Positions 43,288 through 52,442 of a DNA stretch of 64,000 nt are shown in pieces. The stretch covers positions 310,001-374,000 of the forward strand of contig NZ_BBOM01000011.1 of NCBI RefSeq assembly GCF_000974485.1, in the 5' to 3' direction. Each line of letters starts with the position of its first letter. Position 1 is the first letter of the stretch. Source of the DNA: Streptomyces sp. NBRC 109706. GTDB lineage: Bacteria; Actinomycetota; Actinomycetes; Streptomycetales; Streptomycetaceae. Under the pieces are notes generated by a model. It saw only the letters and a list, made by a program, of their open reading frames with translations, did no database searches and had not been told where the DNA came from. The position numbers and the translations under genes were made by a program.

Positions 43288-45621
43288 ATGGCCGAGGGCG
43301 GCGTGCGCGAGGCGGCGGGGCAGGACAGCCGGCCGCCCGCCATGGAGTTACTGGTGCACGGGGTCGGCGGGGCCACGCCGACCGAGATGCTGGAGGACGC
43401 CCGCACCACCCGGATCACGGGCGACGCCACCGCCAGCATCCACCGCAGGACGGACGATCTCGACGACCGTCCCTGGAGCGACAGCAGGCCGGTCCGGGAG
43501 GCGTACTCCTGGTCCAACCTCACCTCGGGCAACGGCGCCCGTGCGCTCTGGCTGCTGTTGCTGCCCTTTATGATCGTCAATGTCGCGCACTGGATGCGGC
43601 CCGCCCGCCGGGAGGCCAGCCGGGCGCACCGCCCCTACGATCTGCTGGTGCGGCTCACCGCGCTCTCGTTGACGGTGCTCTTCGCCGCCGGGGCCTGCGC
43701 GGTCGCGCTCGATCTGGTGGCCTGGCAGTGCGCCGGGTCCGCCGAGTGCGCGGCCGGCGCCGCCTGGATCGAGCCCTGGGCCGGGCACGACTGGTGGGGG
43801 CAGCCGGGCCGCCGGCTGATGCTGGCCACGGTCCTGCCGCTGGCCCTGCTGGGGCTGCTGTGGTGGCTCTCGCACCGCACCTGGAGCGCCTACGAGTCGG
43901 CCTCGCCGCCGGTGCGTCCCCGCACGGACGGCGAGGAGGCGGTGCTGAGCCGCCCCGGGTTCTGGTACGGCCGGGTGCTGGTCGCCAGGCTGCGCGCCGC
44001 GCATGTGGCGGCCGGTCTGCTGACGGTGGCCAGCGCGCTCGCCCTGGCCACCGCGGAACACGACCGGGGCGCGGACGGCGAGCCGGCGCTGGCCGGCGCC
44101 GGTCTGGCGCTGCTGGGGCTGATCGGGGCGGGTTGGCTGGTTCTGATCGTTCAGCAGGTCAGGCACGGCCGCAGCGAGTGGGAGCCGGACGACCGTCCCG
44201 AGCCGCCCGTGGGGCGCGCGCTGCCCTGGGGCGCGATGGCCCTGCTGGCGCTGGTGCTCGCGCACACCGCCTGGAGCCGTCCTGAGTGGCGGACGGAGGG
44301 CAGGATGCCCGCCGGCAGCGAGGTCTTCCCCGCCCTGGTGGTGGTCCAGGGGCTGCTGGTGACGGGGGTCGCCCTGGCCGCCTACCGGCTGCACCGTTCG
44401 ACCGACGAGGGGGAACGGGGCGCCGTCGCCGGTCTGGCCGGCGCCGCCGTGGCGCTGCTGGCCTGTGCGTTGGCGGGGGTGTTCACCGGGGGAGTGGCGC
44501 AGCGGATAGCGGACTGGCTCGATCCGTCCGCCGTGCCGGGGGCGCCGGAGGCGCGGATCGCCGGCCCGCCGGTGATGCTCAGCTGGGAGGCCGCGGCCAT
44601 CCCGCCGCTGCTGCTGGTGCTGCTCGGGTTGGCGATGGCCGGCGTGCTGCGGGTGCTGCGGCGGCGGCGCGAGCTGGAGCCCACCGTCAGGGGCCGCTAC
44701 CCGGGGGAGAAGGGCCCGGCCGACCGGGACCGCAGCCGGCGGATCGCCTCCGCCATAGCGCGCGCCGAACTGACGGAGTCCGCCGGCCCGTTGGTCGGCT
44801 GGATCGCCGGCGCCAGCCTGCTCCTCGGGGTGGGCACGGTGGCCGGATCGCTCGGCAGGGAGACGCCGTCCCAGGCCGCGGACGGCGCGCCCGCGCTGGT
44901 CGAGGCGGTCGCCGACGCCTGTCAGGGGCTGGGCTCCTGGCTGATGGGCGCCGGCGTGGTGCTGCTGCTGGCGCTGGGCCGCCGGGCGTACCGGGACGCC
45001 GGCGCCCGCCGCACCGTCGGCATCCTCTGGGACGTGGGCACGTTCTGGCCCCGTGCGGCGCATCCGTTCGCCCCGCCCTGCTACGCGGAGCGCGCGGTGC
45101 CCGACCTGTCCTGGCGGATGAGCACCTGGATCGACGCCACCGGCGGCCGGTTGGTGATCTCCGGCCACTCGCAGGGCAGCGTGCTGGCCGCCGCCGCGGT
45201 CTGGCAGGTGGACAACGCGACGCGCAGCCGGATCGCGCTCCTCACCCATGGCTCGCCGCTGGAACGCCTCTACGGGCGGTGGTTTCCGGCCTACTTCGGG
45301 CCCGGTGCGCTGCGCGCGCTGGACGAGGACCTTCGCTGCTGGCGCAACCTGTGGCGCGAGACCGACCCCATCGGCGGGCCGATCGGCGTCGCGGTGCCGG
45401 GGCGGGTGCCGGTGGACCGGCCGGCGTTGGCCGATCCGCTGCACTACGGCCGCAATCTGCGGTCCCCGCTGCCCGAGCCGATCCTCGGACACGGCGACTA
45501 CGCGGCCGATCCCGCGTTCGCCGAGGAACGCTCGGCCCTGATGCACCGGTTGCCGAGGGACGTCGAGGCCCCGCTGCCCGGGCAGCCGTCGGGTCCGGCG
45601 TGGGAGAGCGCCCCCGGCTGA
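43288..45621 (+). CDS. Multi-pass membrane protein with lipase-like GHSQG motif
   Basis: 777 aa. It begins with MELLVHGVGGATPTEML, like the oxyanion strand of an alpha/beta hydrolase. There follow about eight hydrophobic segments scattered between residues 90 and 570, then a soluble C-terminal region with RLVISGHSQGSVLAAAAVW (nucleophile Ser near residue 628) and a distal LHYGRNL...GHGDY. The hydrolase fold thus seems split around a large membrane region. It looks like a conserved actinomycete protein; a lipid or ester substrate is possible but unproven. It converges with the AAA gene with 1 bp between stops. Confidence 0.8.
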   Translation: MAEGGVREAAGQDSRPPAMELLVHGVGGATPTEMLEDARTTRITGDATASIHRRTDDLDDRPWSDSRPVREAYSWSNLTSGNGARALWLLLLPFMIVNVAHWMRPARREASRAHRPYDLLVRLTALSLTVLFAAGACAVALDLVAWQCAGSAECAAGAAWIEPWAGHDWWGQPGRRLMLATVLPLALLGLLWWLSHRTWSAYESASPPVRPRTDGEEAVLSRPGFWYGRVLVARLRAAHVAAGLLTVASALALATAEHDRGADGEPALAGAGLALLGLIGAGWLVLIVQQVRHGRSEWEPDDRPEPPVGRALPWGAMALLALVLAHTAWSRPEWRTEGRMPAGSEVFPALVVVQGLLVTGVALAAYRLHRSTDEGERGAVAGLAGAAVALLACALAGVFTGGVAQRIADWLDPSAVPGAPEARIAGPPVMLSWEAAAIPPLLLVLLGLAMAGVLRVLRRRRELEPTVRGRYPGEKGPADRDRSRRIASAIARAELTESAGPLVGWIAGASLLLGVGTVAGSLGRETPSQAADGAPALVEAVADACQGLGSWLMGAGVVLLLALGRRAYRDAGARRTVGILWDVGTFWPRAAHPFAPPCYAERAVPDLSWRMSTWIDATGGRLVISGHSQGSVLAAAAVWQVDNATRSRIALLTHGSPLERLYGRWFPAYFGPGALRALDEDLRCWRNLWRETDPIGGPIGVAVPGRVPVDRPALADPLHYGRNLRSPLPEPILGHGDYAADPAFAEERSALMHRLPRDVEAPLPGQPSGPAWESAPG

Positions 45622-45622
45622 G

Positions 45623-48049
45623 TCAGGGCAGCGGCGGCAGATCGGCCGGGTGGAGCAGCGTCAGCTCCTCCGTGCTCGGATCGGGCAGCCTGGCCACCCG
45701 GCCTGCGTGGCTCTCCACCATGGACTCGAACGTCTGCCGGGCGGTCCTGCCGTTGCCGAACGAGGGGCCCCGGTCCATCGCGGTGAAGTGCTTCACCAGC
45801 GCGTCCTCGGTGCCCTCGGCCAGGTCGTACTCCTGCTCCCTGGCCTGCTGGCGCACGATGCTGAGCAGTTCCTCGGGGGCGTAGTCGCCGAAGGCGATGG
45901 TGCGGGAGAAGCGCGAGGCGACCCCGGGGTTGGTGGCCAGAAAGCGTCGCATCTCCTCGGTGTAGCCGGCGACGATCACCACCACCGACTCCCGGTGGTC
46001 CTCCATCAGCTTGACCAGGGTGTCGATCGCCTCCCTGCCGAAGTCCCGGCCGCCGTCCTCGGGCGAGAGCGCATACGCCTCGTCGATGAACAGCACGCCG
46101 CCCTTGGCCCGTTCGAAGACCTCCTGGGTGCGGATCGCCGTCGAACCGATGTGCTCACCCACCAGGTCGACCCGGGACACCTCGATCAGATGCCCGCTCC
46201 CGAGCACCCCGAGCGAGGCCAGGATCTCCCCGTAGAGCCGCGCCACCGTGGTCTTGCCGGTGCCGGGGGAGCCGGTGAACACCAGATGGCGGCGGACCGA
46301 GGCGGCCTTGAGGCCCGCCTTCACCCGGCGCCGTCCCACCTCGATCATGTCGATCAGCGCCCGCACCTCCGTCTTGACGGTGTCCAGGCCCACCAGGGAG
46401 TCGAGTTCGGCCAGCACCTCGTCCGCCGGCCGGCTCCCCGACTCGTCGGACGTCGGCTCGTCGGCCGGCGTCGGCTCGGGCGCGGCCGGGGGCGGCGGCG
46501 TTGGTGCCGGTGCCGGTGTCGTCGAACGGGCGGTCTCCGGGGCGGGCGCGGGGTCCGTGGCGGCTTCCGCGCCGGGGGGCGTCGCCTCGTCGCTCTGGCA
46601 GTCGTTCACCACCGGGCTTCCCTCGGCGAACACATAGCCGCCCCGGGTGCAGCGTTCGGTGCGGCAGCGGGTCAACTCGGCGCGGCAGCCGTCGATCACA
46701 TGGAAGCCGTAGCCGCCGGAGTCCGCGACCCGGCAGCGGGTGAAGCGGCCCACGCCGCCGGCCGAGACATAGACCCCGGCCTCGGACGGCGCCAGCACGG
46801 TGGTGTCGGAGACGGCCGGATCCGCGCCCTTGGTGACGATCAGGCCCGTCCTGGCCCGCTCGATGGTGCAGCCGGTGACCGAGCCGCCGCTGCCCTCGTC
46901 CCGGAACCAGGCGCCGGTGCCGACCTCGGTGATCCGGCAGGTGTCCAGACGGGCGGTCGCCCCGTCGCTGACCGAGACCGCGGAGCCGCGCACCTCGTCG
47001 ATGGTGCTGTCCACCACGTCGACGCGGGATCCGGTGTCCAGCACGAACAGCGCGTCCGGCACCGCGCGCAGCGCGCAGGACTCCAGCACCACCGTCGCGC
47101 CGTCGCTCACCCAGACCGCCGGATAGTCGCCGGTGCCCTCCGCTATCTCGCAGTCGTGCGCATCGGCGTGGGTGCCCGGGTCCCAGGCCGAGACGCCGTT
47201 GCGGCCGAACCGGGTCACCCGGGTGCGCATCAGCGTCAGCACCGAACGGGAGCGCAGGTCCAGGGCGTTCTCCGGGATGTCGGTGACCCGGCTGTCGGCC
47301 AGGGTGAGGACCGCGTCCCGCTCCAGGGTGATCCCGTCGCCCGTGGTCCCGCCGATCCGGCAGTCCGTCAGATGGGCCGTCGCCCGGTCGGCGAGGCTGA
47401 CGCCCGCGCCCTTGATCTGCTCGACCACCAGGCCGAGCGCGTCCACCGCGCTGCCGTCGCCGGTCACCGCGAGGCCGGCTCCCGAGGCCCGCTCCACCCG
47501 GCAGTTCTCCAGCCGCAGATGGGCAGGGCCCCGCACGGTGATGCCGGCCTGCCCCGACTCGGTGATCCGGCAGTCCTCGAAGAGCCCGCCCGCCTGGTCG
47601 GTGACGTTGACCCCGACCCCGGTGGCGTTGCCGACCGCGCAGCCCCGCACCGTGGGCCGCGCCCCGGCCCGCACCTCGATGCCGGCGGACGAGGTGGTGC
47701 GCACCCGCAGCCCGGTCAGCTCGGGGGTGCTGCTCTCCACCAACACGGCCGGCGCGGTGGTGTCCTGGCCCTCGATCAGCAGATCCCGCACGGTCGCCGA
47801 ACCCCGGACCGTCAGCGGGACGCCCTCGGCCGGTGCGATCCGGGCCGGTCCGTCCCGGTCGTCCTGGGGGCCGCGCACCGTCACGGCCTGCTCGATCACC
47901 AGGTTCTCGCGGTAGGTGCCGGGGCCGAGCAGCAGCACATCGCCGTCCGCCGCGGCGGCCAGGGCCTCGGCGACCGAGCCGTAGACGGCCGTCCGGCGCC
48001 GCCAGCGTGCAGTTCCGGTGTGCGTGACCTGGACCGAGCCCTTAGCCAT
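45623..48049 (-). CDS. Right-handed beta-helix / AAA ATPase fusion
   Basis: 808 aa. Residues about 20-460 are pectate-lyase-like parallel beta-helix repeats of ~22-24 residues (VRDLLIEGQDTTAPAVLVES, LRLENCRVERASGAGLAVTG and so on). A Pro/Ala/Glu linker (about 465-540) leads to a CbbX/SpoVK-type AAA domain: Walker A GSPGTGKTT near 593, Walker B LFIDEAYAL near 653, and a helical lid. CbbX-like AAA proteins remodel protein complexes; the beta-helix may recognise the target or a polymer. No signal peptide. Start ATG 48049 is inferred from the conserved-looking MAKGSVQVTHTG; there is little ribosome site. It is divergent from the encapsulin genes across 504 bp. Confidence 0.88.
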   Translation of the reverse strand: MAKGSVQVTHTGTARWRRRTAVYGSVAEALAAAADGDVLLLGPGTYRENLVIEQAVTVRGPQDDRDGPARIAPAEGVPLTVRGSATVRDLLIEGQDTTAPAVLVESSTPELTGLRVRTTSSAGIEVRAGARPTVRGCAVGNATGVGVNVTDQAGGLFEDCRITESGQAGITVRGPAHLRLENCRVERASGAGLAVTGDGSAVDALGLVVEQIKGAGVSLADRATAHLTDCRIGGTTGDGITLERDAVLTLADSRVTDIPENALDLRSRSVLTLMRTRVTRFGRNGVSAWDPGTHADAHDCEIAEGTGDYPAVWVSDGATVVLESCALRAVPDALFVLDTGSRVDVVDSTIDEVRGSAVSVSDGATARLDTCRITEVGTGAWFRDEGSGGSVTGCTIERARTGLIVTKGADPAVSDTTVLAPSEAGVYVSAGGVGRFTRCRVADSGGYGFHVIDGCRAELTRCRTERCTRGGYVFAEGSPVVNDCQSDEATPPGAEAATDPAPAPETARSTTPAPAPTPPPPAAPEPTPADEPTSDESGSRPADEVLAELDSLVGLDTVKTEVRALIDMIEVGRRRVKAGLKAASVRRHLVFTGSPGTGKTTVARLYGEILASLGVLGSGHLIEVSRVDLVGEHIGSTAIRTQEVFERAKGGVLFIDEAYALSPEDGGRDFGREAIDTLVKLMEDHRESVVVIVAGYTEEMRRFLATNPGVASRFSRTIAFGDYAPEELLSIVRQQAREQEYDLAEGTEDALVKHFTAMDRGPSFGNGRTARQTFESMVESHAGRVARLPDPSTEELTLLHPADLPPLP

Positions 48050-48553
48050 GGACTGATGTGCCCCAACCTCGTGCGTAATCGACTCGTGCGTGTGCGGAAG
48101 GCGCTGTACCACGCGCACCTGGCCGCTCCACGGTAGCGCGCCGTGAACCGATGGAATGACCGGTTCCTTCGGGGGATCCGCGCACGCCATGGGCGTGCGC
48201 CGGCGCGTGGTCCGCGCGCCCGAGCGCCCCCACCCTAGCCGCTGGCCGGTCCGCCACCGGCCCCAGGGCGGGGGCGCTCCCGGGGAGTTCCCGCCGCTCG
48301 GGACGGGTCGGCGACCCACCGGGGAACCACCGGGGAACCATCGGCGACCCACCGGCGGCGTCCGGGGGCAGCCGGCGCGTCCCGGGGAGCGAATCCCCGG
48401 GAGCTACCCATCAATTCGCCTCAGAAATCCGGGAGTTGGCCTCACTTTTGAGTGATTGCGGCCCGTTGCCATCAGCCCTTAGTTTCATGGCGGCCCCGTC
48501 CCTCGGATGGCCCCATGGCCGCTGGCACAACCGCAGATTGGGTACGTTTCCGC
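48050..48553. other. 504-bp divergent regulatory region
   Basis: No gene seen. Near the AAA start there are two copies of CTCGTGCGT (48068-48076 and 48083-48091, 15 bp apart). The middle has a tandem ACCGGGGAACC repeat at about 48319-48341. The last 140 bp are AT-richer and carry the encapsulin promoter region. Confidence 0.6.
48456..48484 (+). promoter_or_regulatory. Promoter of the first encapsulin gene
   Basis: TTGCGG (48456-48461), a 17-bp spacer and TTAGTT (48479-48484) resemble a housekeeping promoter, giving a ~63-base leader. A second -10-like TACGTT at 48543-48548 just before ATG 48554, with no ribosome site, would allow a leaderless message instead. Confidence 0.5.
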
Positions 48554-49975
48554 ATGACGACTTCTGTCGAACCGACTTCCGAAAGCCAGGCCGCTCCCGT
48601 CGAAACCCCCCGACTGAGCCTGGACACCACCGCCGCACGCAATCTGGCGACCACCACCAAGACACCACCGCAGATGCAGGCCATCACCTCCCGGTGGTTG
48701 CTGAAGGTGCTGCCCTGGGTGCAGGTCTCCGGTGGCACGTTCCGGGTGAACCGCCGGCTCAGCCACACCGTGGGGAACGGCCGGGTCGAATTCTTTTCGA
48801 CCGGTCCGGAAATTCGTGTGATTCCCGCCGAGCTGGCGGAACTTCCCGCGCTCGCCGGATTCGACGACCCCGAAACCCTCGACGCCCTCGCGGCGGCCTG
48901 CGTCCAGCGGGACTTCGCCCCCGGCGAGGTGGTGGTCCGCGCCGGCGACCCGGCCGACCGGCTGGTGCTGATCGCGCACGGCAAGCTCAGCCGACGCGGG
49001 GCCGGTGCCTATGACGGCGAGACCGAGTTCGGGGTGCTGGCCGACGGCGACTTCTTCGCCGACGACACCCTCACCGACGCCGAACCCGGCGCCTACGAGC
49101 ACGGCCTCACCGCGCTCACCAGCGGCACCGTACTCACCCTGGCCCGCGCCGACTTCGACCGCATCGGCGAGAACTCCCCGGCGCTGCGCGCCCATCTGGC
49201 CGCCGCCGACAGCCATCTCCCCGAACAGCGCAACGCCCAGGGGGAGTCGGCCATCGCGCTGGCCGCCGGCCATGTGGGGGAGCCGTCGCTGCCGGGCACC
49301 TTCGTGGACTACGAGGTGTCGCCCCGGGAGTACGAACTGAGCGTGGCACAGACGGTGTTGCGGGTGCATTCGCGGGTGGCGGATCTCTACAACGAGCCGA
49401 TGAGCCAGGTCGAGGAGCAACTGCGCCTGACGGTCGAGGCGTTGCGGGAGCGCCAGGAGCACGAGCTGGTGAACAACCGGGAGTTCGGGCTGCTGCACAA
49501 CGCCGACCCGCGCCAGCGCCTGCACACCCGCTCGGGCCCGCCCACCCCCGACGACCTCGACGAGCTGCTGGCCACCGTCTGGAAGGAGCCCAGCGTCCTG
49601 CTGGCGCACCCCCGGGCCATCGCCGCCTTCGGCCGGGAGTGCAACGCGCGCGGGCTCTACCCGGCGCCCACCGAGATCTCCGGGCACTCTGTGCCGTCCT
49701 GGCGCGGGGTGCCGCTGCTGCCCTGCGACAAGATCCCGGTGAACGCGGCGGGCTCCAGCTCCATTCTCGCCCTGCGCACCGGCTCCGAACGCCAGGGCGT
49801 GGTCGGCCTGCACCGCACCGGAATTCCCGACGAGTACCAGCCCAGCCTCTCCGTCCGGTTCATGGGCATCAGCGAACAGGCCATCATCTCCTATCTGGTG
49901 AGCGCCTATTACTCGGTGGCCGTACTCGTCCCCGACGCGCTGGGCATTCTTGAGGACGTGGAGATCGGTCACTGA
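48554..49975 (+). CDS. Family 2B encapsulin shell protein 1 (EshA-like)
   Basis: 473 aa. The N-terminal arm (about 1-75) holds [20 protein letters not shown] and [16 protein letters not shown], followed by a cyclic-nucleotide-binding-like domain (about 95-215; [20 protein letters not shown]). The HK97-type shell fold fills the rest ([60 protein letters not shown]). This is the EshA/Family 2B encapsulin layout; EshA of S. griseus and S. coelicolor forms ~20-nm particles and affects ppGpp and antibiotic production. The nucleotide domain lacks the usual phosphate-binding Glu and Arg, so it may not bind cAMP in the standard way. No known cargo gene (terpene cyclase, desulfurase, kinase) is adjacent. 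A paralogue follows. Confidence 0.92.
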   Translation: MTTSVEPTSESQAAPVETPRLSLDTTAARNLATTTKTPPQMQAITSRWLLKVLPWVQVSGGTFRVNRRLSHTVGNGRVEFFSTGPEIRVIPAELAELPALAGFDDPETLDALAAACVQRDFAPGEVVVRAGDPADRLVLIAHGKLSRRGAGAYDGETEFGVLADGDFFADDTLTDAEPGAYEHGLTALTSGTVLTLARADFDRIGENSPALRAHLAAADSHLPEQRNAQGESAIALAAGHVGEPSLPGTFVDYEVSPREYELSVAQTVLRVHSRVADLYNEPMSQVEEQLRLTVEALRERQEHELVNNREFGLLHNADPRQRLHTRSGPPTPDDLDELLATVWKEPSVLLAHPRAIAAFGRECNARGLYPAPTEISGHSVPSWRGVPLLPCDKIPVNAAGSSSILALRTGSERQGVVGLHRTGIPDEYQPSLSVRFMGISEQAIISYLVSAYYSVAVLVPDALGILEDVEIGH

Positions 49976-50011
49976 GAAACCGCGCGACCGCCTTTTCGCC
50001 CGCCGTAGGAT

Positions 50012-50055
50012 CCGGTCTCCCGGTGCGCCCTTTTCCCGGGTGAGTGGGAGACCGG
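50012..50055 (+). promoter_or_regulatory. Inverted repeat after the first shell gene
   Basis: CCGGTCTCCC (50012-50021) and its exact complement (50046-50055) could pair around a 24-base loop. With the stronger hairpin downstream it forms a structured linker between the shell genes. Confidence 0.4.
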
Positions 50056-50100
50056 CCGACGGCCGGGCGGAAACGGTTCGTCGTCGGAATTTCCCGAACC

Positions 50101-50140
50101 GCCGCCGCCGCGCCCACCTCCGCCGCGCGGCGGCGGCTTT
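50101..50140 (+). terminator. Hairpin with TTT between the two shell genes
   Basis: GCCGCCGCCGCGC (50101-50113) and its exact complement (50125-50137) form a 13-bp stem with an 11-base loop, followed directly by TTT. It lies 40 bp before the second encapsulin start, so it is a terminator or attenuator that could reduce read-through into the second gene. Confidence 0.7.
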
Positions 50141-50179
50141 CCCCGTGTTCTCCCCAGCCCGCCCCAGGAAAGGCCGTCA

Positions 50180-51595
50180 GTGAATTCCCCGAACCCGCCC
50201 CCGAGCGCCGTCGCCGAGCGGACCGCAGAACCGACCGCGCTGGGCACCGAGGCCGCCGGCAAGCTGGCCGGCACCGTCAAGACACCGCCCCAGAGCCAGG
50301 GCATCACCCCACGGTGGCTGCTGCGGATGCTGCCCTGGGAAGAGGCCACCGGCGGCGCCTACCGGGTCAACCGCCGGCTCACCCACACCCTGGGCGACGG
50401 CCGCGTCGAGTTCTTCGCCGACGGGGGCCGACTCCGCGTGATCCCCGCCGAGTTGACCGAGCTGCCGGCGCTCGCCGGGCTCGCCGACCAGGAGGCGCTG
50501 GCCGCCCTCGCCGACCGCTGCGCGCACCGCGAGCACCAGGCCGGCGAGACCCTGGCCACCGCCGGCGCGCCCATCACCGAGGTGCTGTTGATCGCGCACG
50601 GCAAGGTGCGCCGGCTGGTGCCCGCCGCCTACGACGGCGAGGCCGCCGTCGCCGTCCTCGGCGGCGGCGCCTTCGCCGGCGACCAGGCGCTCGAAACGCC
50701 CCCGGCCGACCCTCCCGTCAACTGGCCGCACACCCTGCGCGCCACCACCCGCTGCACCGTGCTGGCGCTGCCGCTCAGCGCCGTCGCCGAGGTGGCCGAC
50801 CGTTCGCCCGCGCTGCGCGCGCACCTCGACGACGCCGCGCGGCGCCGCGCGGTCCCGCGCAACAGACGCGGCGAGGCCGATATCGCGCTGGCCGCCGGCC
50901 ATGTGGGGGAGCCGTCGCTGCCGGGCACCTTCGTGGACTACGAGACCTCGCCCCGGGAGTACGAACTGAGTGTGGCGCAGACGGTGTTGCGGGTGCATTC
51001 GCGGGTGGCGGATCTCTACAACGAGCCGATGAGCCAGGTCGAGGAGCAACTGCGCCTGACCGTGGAGGCGTTGCGGGAGCGCCAGGAGCACGAGCTGGTG
51101 AACAACCGGGAGTTCGGGCTGCTGCACAACGTCGACCCACGCCAGCGCCTGAGCACCCGCTCGGGCCCGCCCACCCCCGACGACCTGGACGAACTGGTCT
51201 CCCGGCGCCGCAACACCCACCTTCTGCTGGCCCATCCCCGAACCATCGCCGCCATCGGCCGCGCCTGCACCGCGCGCGGCGTCTACCCGTCCACCGCCGA
51301 GGTCGAGGGGACCCCCGTCCACGCCTGGCGCGGCATTCCCCTGTTGCCCTGCGACAAGATCCCGGTGTCCCCGACCCACACCAGCTCCGTCATCGCGCTC
51401 CGCCTCGGCGCCTCCCGTCAGGGAGTGGTCGGCCTGCACCGGACCGGCATCCCCGACGAGTACCAACCCGGCCTCAACGTGCGCTTCATGGGCGTCGACG
51501 ACCGGGCCGTGATCTCCTACCTGGTCAGCGCCTACCACTCCGTGGCCGTGCTGGTCCCCGACGCCCTCGGTGTGCTGGAGGATGTCGAGCTGTGA
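50180..51595 (+). CDS. Family 2B encapsulin shell protein 2 (EshA-like)
   Basis: 471 aa from GTG 50180 with AGGAAAGG upstream. Same architecture as the preceding protein: N-terminal arm ([20 protein letters not shown]), cyclic-nucleotide-binding-like domain (about 95-215, also without the normal phosphate-binding Glu/Arg pair) and HK97 shell domain. Outside the shared block the two are clearly diverged, especially in the nucleotide domain, but residues 235-339 are nearly identical to 234-338 of protein 1, including synonymous sites. Two shell proteins made side by side suggest a mixed, two-component shell or alternative shells with different sensor domains. It converges with the gene for a disordered protein, 49 bp between stops. 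Confidence 0.92.
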   Translation: MNSPNPPPSAVAERTAEPTALGTEAAGKLAGTVKTPPQSQGITPRWLLRMLPWEEATGGAYRVNRRLTHTLGDGRVEFFADGGRLRVIPAELTELPALAGLADQEALAALADRCAHREHQAGETLATAGAPITEVLLIAHGKVRRLVPAAYDGEAAVAVLGGGAFAGDQALETPPADPPVNWPHTLRATTRCTVLALPLSAVAEVADRSPALRAHLDDAARRRAVPRNRRGEADIALAAGHVGEPSLPGTFVDYETSPREYELSVAQTVLRVHSRVADLYNEPMSQVEEQLRLTVEALRERQEHELVNNREFGLLHNVDPRQRLSTRSGPPTPDDLDELVSRRRNTHLLLAHPRTIAAIGRACTARGVYPSTAEVEGTPVHAWRGIPLLPCDKIPVSPTHTSSVIALRLGASRQGVVGLHRTGIPDEYQPGLNVRFMGVDDRAVISYLVSAYHSVAVLVPDALGVLEDVEL

Positions 51596-51644
51596 GCGCC
51601 GCGCGCTGTCGCCCTACTCCTGTGCGTCCCGGTGACCCCCGCGC

Positions 51645-52205
51645 TCAGGCCCCCTGTTCCGACCAGTAGCCGGGAGCCGGCGCCGGGGCCGGTGCCTGGG
51701 CCTGCTGGTGCTGGGGGTAGCCGCCGTTAGCCGGGTAGCCGCCGGGACGGGGCGCCGGCGGCCGGGGCGCGGCCGGACGCATCTGCTGCGGGGCGGCCGG
51801 CCGCATCTGCTGCGGCGAGGGCGCCTGGGGAGCCTGCGGGGCGGGGTAGGGACGTCCGCCGCCCGGCTGCTGCTGGTGGTGGCCGTAGCCACCGGGGCTC
51901 TGGTAGCTCGGCGCGGGCGCCGAGAGCGGCTGCCTGACCGGCATGGCCTGGTAGCCGGGGTAGCCTCCGCCGTGCTGCGCCGGAGCCGGCTGCGGGGGCG
52001 CCGACGAGGCCGAGGGAAGCGCCGGGAGAGCGGGCAACGACGGCTGGGGGGAGGGGTGTTGGTACCCCAGCGAGTCATAGGCGGCCGGCACCCGGATGGG
52101 GGCGATCTGCGGGGTTCCCCGCTCGGCCACCAGCCTGTCGTAGATGGGGGTGTCGGGGAAGGAAGGTGAGGAGTAGCCACCACCGTAGGGGCGCGGGAGG
52201 GTCAT
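51645..52205 (-). CDS. Pro/Gln/Gly-rich disordered protein (DUF6643-like)
   Basis: 186 aa. The first ~45 residues look conserved (PRPYGGGYSSPSFPDTPIYD, LVAERGTPQIAPIRVPAAYD). The rest is a low-complexity tail rich in Pro, Gln, Gly, Tyr and Ala, with a tandem PQQMRPAA repeat. The start motif recalls the DUF6643 family of Streptomyces, of unknown function. No signal peptide or membrane segment. A short conserved head and a long disordered region could be a scaffold, a condensate former or a cargo-type adaptor. It is convergent with the second encapsulin gene and divergent from the TerD gene. Confidence 0.8.
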   Translation of the reverse strand: MTLPRPYGGGYSSPSFPDTPIYDRLVAERGTPQIAPIRVPAAYDSLGYQHPSPQPSLPALPALPSASSAPPQPAPAQHGGGYPGYQAMPVRQPLSAPAPSYQSPGGYGHHQQQPGGGRPYPAPQAPQAPSPQQMRPAAPQQMRPAAPRPPAPRPGGYPANGGYPQHQQAQAPAPAPAPGYWSEQGA

Positions 52206-52442
52206 GCTCCATAAGTTAAGCCCACCATGTGGTCGTTGGGGAGACCGATTAGCCGCTGATTTCGCAGGCCGGACGGCACCGCGAACGGGCATTCCACCGG
52301 AATTCCGGAAAAAACGCCGATGCCCGGTCTCATGCCGTTGTATCAGGGGCCTGCCCGGGGGGACTTCGAGCGCGGGATGGCATAGTGGATCGTGCCAGTT
52401 GAACAGGTGGTTGAGGACGCCCACCCGACGGAGGAACCCACA

